Assembly (NCBI GenBank): GCA_934133195.1 | Contig: CAKPAZ010000011.1 | Span: forward strand, 1-41,346 | DNA: 41,346 bases | From: an uncultured Bacilli bacterium | GTDB lineage: Bacteria > Bacillota_I > Bacilli_A > ML615J-28 > CAG-313 | Direction: 5' to 3' | Shown: one piece after another, positions 24,668 to 32,506 of the stretch | Position numbering within the stretch: position 1 is the first letter of the stretch | Layout of the letters: each line of letters opens with the position of its first letter | Notes under the pieces: generated by a model | Databases searched by the model: none | What the model saw: only the letters and a program-made list of their open reading frames with translations | What the model was told of the DNA's origin: nothing | Program-made: the position numbers and the translations under genes

Positions 24668-24702
24668 GTATCTCAAATAAATTTTTAAAAGAGGTGGACA
24701 AT

Positions 24703-27700
24703 TTGAGTTACAAAAACATTCAATATGGTAGAACAAGAATACGTCGAAATTATGCACGAGTTCAGACTAATGTTGAACTACCTAATTTAATTGCAGTACA
24801 AACAGAATCATTTAAGTGGTTATTAACTGAAGGCTTAAGTGAAGTATTTAGCGAAGTTTCTCCAATTAAAGATAATGGGGATGGAGAAAAATTTGAACTA
24901 CGCTTTGGTGAACATGAATTTGATGAACCAAAGTATAGCATTAAAGAAGCTAAAATGCATAGTGTTAACTATTCACGTGCATTAAGAGTAAAAGTAGAAC
25001 TAGAAAATAAAGAAACTGGTGAAGTTATTGAAGATAAAGTCTTCATGGGTGATTTCCCTGTAATGACACCATGGGGTACTTTCATTATCAATGGTTCTGA
25101 ACGTGTTATTGTTACCCAAATTGTACGTTCTGCAGGCGCTTTTTTCTCTTGTGAAGCTGACAAAAAAACAGGCCAAAAACTTTATAAGGGACAAATCATT
25201 CCTACTCGTGGTGCTTGGATTGAATTTGAAATGGGATCAAAAGATATTTGGTATGGTAAACTAGATAAATCTAAAAAGATTCCTCTTACAACTTTAATTC
25301 GTGCTCTAGGTGTTGCTAGTAACCCTGATATTTGTGAATTATTCTTAGGCCCTGAAGAAACAAGACCAAAGAAACTTGTTAATTTATTTAAAAATACCTT
25401 TAAAAAAGATGAATGTTTCGCAGAAGATGACTCTATCCGTGCGGTATATGATGTATTAAGACCTGGTGAAAAAACATCAGCTGATACAGCTCGTAAATTT
25501 ATCGCAAGTAGATTGTTTGAAGTTCGTCGTTATGATCTTGCGAGCGTTGGTCGTTATAAACTAAATAAAAAGCTAGATGTTGTCGCTCGTGCAATTGGAC
25601 ATACTCTTGCTGAAGATATCGTAAATCCTGAAACTGGTGAAGTAATCTTAAAAGAAGGTACTGAAATCAGTTATCGTAAAAATATTGAACTTAATGGCGA
25701 AATGGTAAGTACATATGACATTCTTGATCGTAACAGAGAATTATTCCGTCGTACTTATGAATATGACATAATGCTTGAAGGAAATTCTGTTGTTCTTGAA
25801 ACTTTAAATGTTCATGTACGTACAAGTGAAGGAACAATCTATGTTAGATTACTTGGTAATGATCAAAGAGAAAATCGTAATCATGTTGTTCTTTCTGATA
25901 TTTTTGCTGCTTTATCATACTATATTAACCTTCATGTTGGTGTAGGTAAGACTGATGATATTGACCATTTAGGTAACCGTCGTCTAAACTTAATCGGTGA
26001 ATTATTACAAAATCAATTCCGTATTGGTTTAATAAAACTTGAAAAGAACGTTCGTGATAGAATGTCAACATCAACTGAAAGCAAAACTGTAAATCCACAA
26101 AACTTAATTAATATTCGTCCACTTACTTCAACAATTCGTGAATTCTTTGGCAGTAGCCAATTATCACAATTTATGGACCAAATTAACCCACTATCTGAAT
26201 TGACTCATAAACGTCGTTTATCAGCCCTTGGTAAAGGTGGTCTATCACGTGAAAGAGCCGGATTTGAAGTTCGTGACGTTCATCCATCTCATTATGGTCG
26301 TATCTGCCCAGTAGAAACTCCAGAAGGTCAAAACATCGGATTAATTAACTCACTTGCATCTTATGCGAAAGTTAACCGCTTTGGCTTTATTGAGACTCCT
26401 TACTTAGAAGTAGAAAAACGTACTATTAAACATCCAGATGGCACTGAAGAAGTAAGAGCAGTAATTACTGATAATATGATTTACTTAACTGCTGATAAAG
26501 AAGAAAAATATGTAATTGCACAAGCCAACGTAAACATGGCAACTGACCCTGAAACTGGTGAAGTTTACATTGATCCAGAAAGAAAAGTTGTTGATGGTAA
26601 AATGGTTGTCAATGATGTTGTTATCTGCCGTAAGAATGGTGAATTCGTTGAAAAGCATATTCATGAAGTTGATTTAATCGACGTATCACCAAAACAAGTA
26701 GTTGCTATTTCAACTGCGTGTATCCCATTCCTAGAACACGACGATACTACTCGTGCCCTAATGGGTGCCAACATGCAACGTCAAGCAATTCCACTACTTA
26801 AACCAGAAGCTCCATTTGTTGGTACTGGTATTGAGTACAAAGCAGCTCATGACTCAGGTGTTGCTATTTGTTCTGATGTTGAAGGTGTAGTAACTTATGT
26901 TGATGGATTAAGAGTTGAAGTCCGTGATACAAATGGTGAAATTCATAATTATGAACTTACAAAATATGTTCGTTCAAATAACTCAACATGCGTTAACCAA
27001 CGTCCTATCGTTGTGGCTGGTGAACATGTAAAAGTTGGTGATGTCCTAGCTGATGGACCTTCAATGGATCAAGGTGAACTTGCTCTAGGAAGAAATGTTG
27101 TTATCGCCTTCATGACATGGAATGGTTACAACTTTGAAGATGCGGTAATAATGAGTGAAAGATTAGTTCAAGATGATGTTTATACTTCAATTCATATTGA
27201 AGAATATCATGTTGAAGTTCGTGATACAAAACTTGGTAAAGAAGAAATTACTCGTGACCTAGATGGTGAAAGTAAAGAATCAATCGCTAATCTAGATGAT
27301 GAAGGTATCGTAATCATCGGTTCTGAAGTAAAAGAAGGCGATACTCTAGTTGGTAAAGTTACTCCAAAAGGTCAAACTGAACCAACACCAGAAGAACGTC
27401 TAAGCCAAGCATTATTCTCAGATAACTCCAAAGAAGTTCGTGTAACTTCTCTAAAGGTTCCACATGGTGGTGGAGGTATCGTCAACAAGATTGAAAGATT
27501 TACAAGAAAAGGTGGAGCAGAACTTCCACCAGAAGTAAATGAAGTTGTTCGTGTATACATTGTTCAAAAACGTAAAATATCTGAAGGTGACAAGATGTCA
27601 GGCCGTCACGGTAACAAAGGTGTTATATCAAAGATTCTTCCAATTGAAGATATGCCATTTATGTCAGATGGTACACCAGTTGACATTATGTTAAACCCAC

Positions 27701-28389
27701 AAGGTGTTCCTTCTCGTATGAATATTGGACAAGTTCTAGAAATCCATTTAGGTATGGCTGCCAAGAAACTTGGTGTTCATGTTGCTACTCCAGTATTTGA
27801 TGGTGTTAGACATGAAGATTTAGTTGCCATCATGAATGAAGCAAGAGAAAAAGATATTAACGATGCGAAAGAAGATCCACGTAATGCTCGTGCTATCATT
27901 GATGAAAACGGAAAAACATATCTATACGATGGAAGAACAGGACGTCAATTTGATAACAAGATATCTGTTGGTGTCATGTATATGATTAAACTAGCACACA
28001 TGGTTGATGATAAACTACATGCACGTAGTGAAGGTCATTATACTCTTGTAACCCAACAACCTATGGGTGGTAAAGCCCAAAACGGTGGTCAACGTTTCGG
28101 TGAAATGGAAGTTTGGGCTCTAGAAGCATATGGTGCTGCTCATACATTACAAGAAATGATGACAATCAAATCAGATGATATTATTGGACGTAACAAAGTT
28201 TATAAAGCAATCATTGATGGTGCTCCAATTCCAACACCTGGTGTTCCTGAAGCCTTCCGTACATTAGTAAAAGAATTACAAGGCTTAGGCTTAAGAGTAC
28301 GTCTAATTGATGAAAATGGACGCGATGTTGCTAACGAAAGCTTAGTAGATCAAATCGCTGAAGTACAAGCAAGTAAAAGAAACCTATAA
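24703..28389 (+). CDS. rpoB: RNA polymerase beta subunit
   Basis: RpoB with RpoC forms the catalytic cleft of RNA polymerase. The 1228 residues carry the rifampicin region GSSQLSQFMDQINPLSEL with downstream HKRRLSALG, the NxxGxNxxVAFMTWNGYNFEDA-type region (nt 27100-27150), the KRKISEGDKMSGRHGNKG catalytic-centre segment and the C-terminal GKAQNGGQRFGEMEVWALEA. The start is TTG 24703, with GAGGTGG (24691-24697) upstream; a longer frame from 24538 would run through the promoter and is rejected. Relative to E. coli numbering, positions 516, 526 and 531 are standard, but 518 is Ile, 535 is Lys and 567 is Gln. rpoC follows 17 bases later. Confidence 0.98.
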   Translation: MSYKNIQYGRTRIRRNYARVQTNVELPNLIAVQTESFKWLLTEGLSEVFSEVSPIKDNGDGEKFELRFGEHEFDEPKYSIKEAKMHSVNYSRALRVKVELENKETGEVIEDKVFMGDFPVMTPWGTFIINGSERVIVTQIVRSAGAFFSCEADKKTGQKLYKGQIIPTRGAWIEFEMGSKDIWYGKLDKSKKIPLTTLIRALGVASNPDICELFLGPEETRPKKLVNLFKNTFKKDECFAEDDSIRAVYDVLRPGEKTSADTARKFIASRLFEVRRYDLASVGRYKLNKKLDVVARAIGHTLAEDIVNPETGEVILKEGTEISYRKNIELNGEMVSTYDILDRNRELFRRTYEYDIMLEGNSVVLETLNVHVRTSEGTIYVRLLGNDQRENRNHVVLSDIFAALSYYINLHVGVGKTDDIDHLGNRRLNLIGELLQNQFRIGLIKLEKNVRDRMSTSTESKTVNPQNLINIRPLTSTIREFFGSSQLSQFMDQINPLSELTHKRRLSALGKGGLSRERAGFEVRDVHPSHYGRICPVETPEGQNIGLINSLASYAKVNRFGFIETPYLEVEKRTIKHPDGTEEVRAVITDNMIYLTADKEEKYVIAQANVNMATDPETGEVYIDPERKVVDGKMVVNDVVICRKNGEFVEKHIHEVDLIDVSPKQVVAISTACIPFLEHDDTTRALMGANMQRQAIPLLKPEAPFVGTGIEYKAAHDSGVAICSDVEGVVTYVDGLRVEVRDTNGEIHNYELTKYVRSNNSTCVNQRPIVVAGEHVKVGDVLADGPSMDQGELALGRNVVIAFMTWNGYNFEDAVIMSERLVQDDVYTSIHIEEYHVEVRDTKLGKEEITRDLDGESKESIANLDDEGIVIIGSEVKEGDTLVGKVTPKGQTEPTPEERLSQALFSDNSKEVRVTSLKVPHGGGGIVNKIERFTRKGGAELPPEVNEVVRVYIVQKRKISEGDKMSGRHGNKGVISKILPIEDMPFMSDGTPVDIMLNPQGVPSRMNIGQVLEIHLGMAAKKLGVHVATPVFDGVRHEDLVAIMNEAREKDINDAKEDPRNARAIIDENGKTYLYDGRTGRQFDNKISVGVMYMIKLAHMVDDKLHARSEGHYTLVTQQPMGGKAQNGGQRFGEMEVWALEAYGAAHTLQEMMTIKSDDIIGRNKVYKAIIDGAPIPTPGVPEAFRTLVKELQGLGLRVRLIDENGRDVANESLVDQIAEVQASKRNL

Positions 28390-28406
28390 TTAAAGAGGTG
28401 ACAAAT

Positions 28407-31400
28407 TTGAGTAAATACAAAGAAATACAAATAGGTATTGCATCACCTGAAGATATAATTTCATGGGCAAACCCCGTATTACAAGGCAAAAAGTTTACTT
28501 ATGATCCTTTACACAAAGATAAAGTAACTTACATTGATGATGATGGTAATGAAGTTGAATATGTTTTAAAAGGCGAAGTTAAAAAACATGAAACTATCAA
28601 CTATCGTACATTAAAACCTGAACGTGATGGTTTATTCTGTGAAGTAATTTTTGGACCTACAAAAGATTATCAATGTGCTTGTGGTCGCTCTAAGAAAAAT
28701 ATTGGTGAACATAAAGTATGTGAAAAATGTGGTGTAGAACTTACAGAAAGTAAAGTAAGACGTGAAAGAATGGGATATATAGCATTAGCTGCTCCTGTTG
28801 TTCACACATGGTATTTAAGAAATACACCTAGTAAAATTGCAACTTTACTAGATATGAAAACTAAAGATGTTGAAGACATTGTATATCTTGCTTCTTATAT
28901 TATTACTGAAGTAATGGATGAAGATATCGAAGAACTTAAAGTTGGTCGTATTCTAACTGAACAAGAACACAGTGTATTTAAACGCCGTTACCCTTTCAAA
29001 TATCGTGCTAAGACTGGTGCTGAAGCAATTAAATATTTACTTCAAAGACTTGAATTAGGCGAACTTGTAAGAGAAATAAGAGAAGAACTTAAGACCGCAA
29101 CAAAGCAAAAGAAAGAAAAACTAATCAAGAGACTTGAAATTGCTGAAGCGTTCTATAAGTCAGACAATAAACCAGAATGGATGGTAATGGATGTAATTCC
29201 TGTTATCCCACCTGATCTACGTCCAATGGTTCAACTTGATGGTGGTAGATTTGCGACTACCGACTTAAACGATTTATATCGTCGTATCATTAACCGTAAT
29301 AATCGTTTACGTAAACAATTTGAACAAAATGCTCCTGACCTTATCACTAAGAATGAAAAACGTATGTTACAAGAAGCCGTAGATGCTTTAATTGATAACT
29401 CAAAACGTAACAAACATATGTTAGTTGATAAAAACAGACCTCTAAAATCACTTTCTGATATTTTAAGAGGTAAACAAGGACGTTTCCGTCAAAACCTATT
29501 AGGTAAACGTGTTGACTACTCAGGTCGTTCTGTTATCGTAATTGGACCTGACCTTAAGATGTACCAATGTGGTATTCCAAGAGAAATGGCTTTAATATTA
29601 TTTAAACCATTTATCATTAGTTACTTACGTAATAAAGAGTTAGCAACTAATCCAGAAGCCGTTACAGGTTCAATCCTAAATCCTGCTAATAAAGATCGTG
29701 CAGGAATTCAAAAGGCTAAGAAATTAATTGAATCTGGTGCTCCAGAAGCAATGGAAGCTCTAGAAAAAATCATTGTTGAACACCCAGTATTATTAAACCG
29801 TGCTCCAACTCTACACAGACTATCAATTCAAGCCTTTGAACCAAAACTAGTTGAAGGTAAAGCAATTCGTCTTCACCCACTAGTTACTACAGCTTTCAAT
29901 GCTGACTTCGATGGTGACCAAATGCCAGTCCATGTTCCACTATCAGAAGAAGCTCAAGCCGAAGCTCGTTTACTAATGCTTGCTTCTAAGAACATTCTTG
30001 CACCAAAAGATGGTAAACCTATCGTTACACCATCACAAGATATGATTCTTGGTAACTATTACCTAACAGTAGAAAATAGTCAATGTGAACGTGACTTTAA
30101 CACATATGAAGAAGTAATTGAAGCTTATAAGAAAAATCAAATTAATTTCTTTACAGAAATTATTCTTAATGATGAAATGATCTTTAGAAATGTCCAAGAT
30201 TTACAACGTGAAGTTGAAAGTGGTAATGCTCCAAGTGTTGGTAAATTCCATATTTCATCACGTGAAGGACGTGCATTCCAAAGTGTTGCAGAAGTAGAAA
30301 AAGCATATGAACGTGGAGATATTGACTTCCATACTCGTATCATTATTCCTGCTAACAAGATTGGTCGTCATTTTGTCCAATTTACTGAAAAGATTAAAGC
30401 AAATGAAGAAGAATATAATAAACTTCTTAAGAAGGATGAAGAATTACAACAAAAGTATTTAATCACTACTTATGGTAAAATTATTGTTAATGATATCTTC
30501 CCTGAATCATTTGCTTATGTAAATGAACCTACTTTAGATAACTTAACAATTGGTACACCTGAAAGATACTTTGTTGATAAAGGAACAAACTATCGTGAAT
30601 ATATTAAGAAAGCTCCACTTGTACAACCATTCAAAAAGAAATTCTTAAGTATGATCATTGCTGAAGTATTTAAACAAGCTAAACTTGCTGAAACATCTAA
30701 GACTCTAGATAAGATGAAAGATATCGGTTTCTACTATTCAACAATGGCTGGTATTACTGTATCTGCGTTTGACGTAGTTAGAATTGCTGCCAAAGAAGAA
30801 ATCATTGAAGAAACTGAAAAACTTGTTAATAAATACAAACAAATGTATCGTCGTGGTACAATGAAAGATTCTGAACGTCACCGTATAATCGTTGATGCTT
30901 GGATGGGTGCAACTAAGAAGATTGAAGATGCCATCGCACAAATCATGAAAGAAAATTCAACAACTAACCATATCTTCATGATGGCCGACTCTGGTGCCCG
31001 TGGTAGTGCATCTAACTTCACTCAACTTGCTGGTATGCGTGGACTAATGGCTAAGCCTGATGGTGATAGTATGGAAATCCCCGTTAAAGCTTGCTTTATT
31101 GAAGGTATGTCAATGTCTGAATTCTTCATTTCTACTCATGGTGCTCGTAAAGGTTCTACCGATACTGCCTTAAAGACTGCAGAATCTGGATACTTAACAA
31201 GACGTCTAGTTGACGTTTCTCAAGATGTAACAGTAAAAGAAATGGACTGTGGAACTGATAAAGGTATGGTTGTGACTGCTCTTTATAAAGAAGGTCATGA
31301 CGGCAAACCTGGTGATTTAATCGTTTCTTTAAAAGACCGTATCAATGGTCGATTCGCTGCTAAAGCTGTATATGGCAAGGTAGATGGTAAGAAGACATTA

Positions 31401-32426
31401 CTTGTAGATAAAGGTGAATTCATTACACCAGAAATCGCTGAAAAGATTGTTGCTTGTGGTATTGAAGCTGTCGAAGTAAGAACATTATTAACATGTGACT
31501 GTGAAAATGGTGTTTGTGTTAAATGTTATGGTTCTGACCTTTCAACATCTGAAATTGTTGAAAATGGTGAAGTTGTAGGTATCGTTGCTGCTCAATCAAT
31601 CGGTGAACCAGGTACACAATTAACAATGCGTACATTCCACTCAGGTGGTGTTGCTGGTGATGATATCACACAAGGTCTTCCACGTATTCAAGAATTGTTT
31701 GAAGCTCGTGGCCCTAAAGGAAAAGGTATTATTTCAGAAATTAAAGGAACTGTTGAATCTATTACACCAAAAGGAGACAACCGTTTTGAAATTAAGATTA
31801 AGAGCCCTCTAGAAGGTAATGACAAAACATATCTTACAGATAGTGGTAAGAAACCAGTTGTTAAGGTTGGCCAAGAAGTTAACCCTGGTGACTTAGTTTC
31901 TGAAGGCTTAATTCATCCAAAAGAATTACTACGTGTCGCAAATGTTGATGCTGTAGAAAAATACATTATTAAGGAAGTACAAAAAGTTTATCGTTCACAA
32001 GGTGTTGAAATTTGTGATAAACATATTGAAATCATCGTTAAACAAATGCTTCAAAAAGTCGTTGTAATCGATGAAGGTGGAACTGAATTACTTCCTGGAA
32101 CATTCATTTCTAAACCTGAATTATTGAAAGTAATTAAAGATTGCTTACAAAAGGGTATCAGAACTCCTGTTGTTAAACCAGTAATTTTAGGTATTACAAG
32201 AGCATCACTTAAAGCTGATTCATTCTTGTCAGCCGCATCATTCCAAGAAACTACTCGTGTATTAACTGAAGCTGCAATCCGTGGTAAAGTTGATAAACTT
32301 GAAGGCTTAAAGGAAAACATCATTATCGGTGGCTTAATCCCTGCTGGTACTGGTCTTGTTGCTGAAGAAGATATTCACATTCATGCTGCTGAAGGTGCTG
32401 AAGAATTTGATGTTCCAAAGCAATAA
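28407..32426 (+). CDS. rpoC: RNA polymerase beta' subunit
   Basis: RpoC holds the active-site magnesium: NADFDGDQM is at nt 29899-29925. Other features are the N-terminal zinc ribbon (CACG and CEKCG, about residues 90-115) and a second cysteine cluster CDCENGVCVKC (near nt 31496). TTG 28407 is the start, with AGAGGTG (28394-28400) ahead; an upstream GTG at 28398 is inside that site. The protein is 1339 residues, about 140 longer than Bacillus RpoC. Part of this is a ~35-residue insertion at residues 21-55 and part a doubled segment at about 563-650. It ends before a terminator. Confidence 0.98.
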   Translation: MSKYKEIQIGIASPEDIISWANPVLQGKKFTYDPLHKDKVTYIDDDGNEVEYVLKGEVKKHETINYRTLKPERDGLFCEVIFGPTKDYQCACGRSKKNIGEHKVCEKCGVELTESKVRRERMGYIALAAPVVHTWYLRNTPSKIATLLDMKTKDVEDIVYLASYIITEVMDEDIEELKVGRILTEQEHSVFKRRYPFKYRAKTGAEAIKYLLQRLELGELVREIREELKTATKQKKEKLIKRLEIAEAFYKSDNKPEWMVMDVIPVIPPDLRPMVQLDGGRFATTDLNDLYRRIINRNNRLRKQFEQNAPDLITKNEKRMLQEAVDALIDNSKRNKHMLVDKNRPLKSLSDILRGKQGRFRQNLLGKRVDYSGRSVIVIGPDLKMYQCGIPREMALILFKPFIISYLRNKELATNPEAVTGSILNPANKDRAGIQKAKKLIESGAPEAMEALEKIIVEHPVLLNRAPTLHRLSIQAFEPKLVEGKAIRLHPLVTTAFNADFDGDQMPVHVPLSEEAQAEARLLMLASKNILAPKDGKPIVTPSQDMILGNYYLTVENSQCERDFNTYEEVIEAYKKNQINFFTEIILNDEMIFRNVQDLQREVESGNAPSVGKFHISSREGRAFQSVAEVEKAYERGDIDFHTRIIIPANKIGRHFVQFTEKIKANEEEYNKLLKKDEELQQKYLITTYGKIIVNDIFPESFAYVNEPTLDNLTIGTPERYFVDKGTNYREYIKKAPLVQPFKKKFLSMIIAEVFKQAKLAETSKTLDKMKDIGFYYSTMAGITVSAFDVVRIAAKEEIIEETEKLVNKYKQMYRRGTMKDSERHRIIVDAWMGATKKIEDAIAQIMKENSTTNHIFMMADSGARGSASNFTQLAGMRGLMAKPDGDSMEIPVKACFIEGMSMSEFFISTHGARKGSTDTALKTAESGYLTRRLVDVSQDVTVKEMDCGTDKGMVVTALYKEGHDGKPGDLIVSLKDRINGRFAAKAVYGKVDGKKTLLVDKGEFITPEIAEKIVACGIEAVEVRTLLTCDCENGVCVKCYGSDLSTSEIVENGEVVGIVAAQSIGEPGTQLTMRTFHSGGVAGDDITQGLPRIQELFEARGPKGKGIISEIKGTVESITPKGDNRFEIKIKSPLEGNDKTYLTDSGKKPVVKVGQEVNPGDLVSEGLIHPKELLRVANVDAVEKYIIKEVQKVYRSQGVEICDKHIEIIVKQMLQKVVVIDEGGTELLPGTFISKPELLKVIKDCLQKGIRTPVVKPVILGITRASLKADSFLSAASFQETTRVLTEAAIRGKVDKLEGLKENIIIGGLIPAGTGLVAEEDIHIHAAEGAEEFDVPKQ

Positions 32427-32436
32427 TAAAATAAAT

Positions 32437-32466
32437 GACAACTACGTTAAGTGGTTGTCTTTTTTT
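32437..32466 (+). terminator. Terminator after rpoC
   Basis: GACAACTAC (32437-32445) pairs with GTGGTTGTC (32451-32459), with one G-U pair and a 5-base loop, then seven T. Confidence 0.9.
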
Positions 32467-32483
32467 ATAAAATATGCTATAAT
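32455..32483 (+). promoter_or_regulatory. Promoter of priA overlapping the rpoC terminator
   Basis: An extended TGCTATAAT (TATAAT at 32478-32483) is 17 bp from TTGTCT (32455-32460), which lies inside the 3' arm of the rpoC terminator. Confidence 0.75.
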
Positions 32484-32506
32484 ATATTAAAAAGAGGAGG
32501 GATAAA

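Noticed and set aside
24538..24702. Upstream extension of rpoB to a TTG at 24538
   Set aside because: It would translate the consensus promoter and the leader; the TTG at 24703 has a proper GAGGTGG and gives the usual N-terminus.
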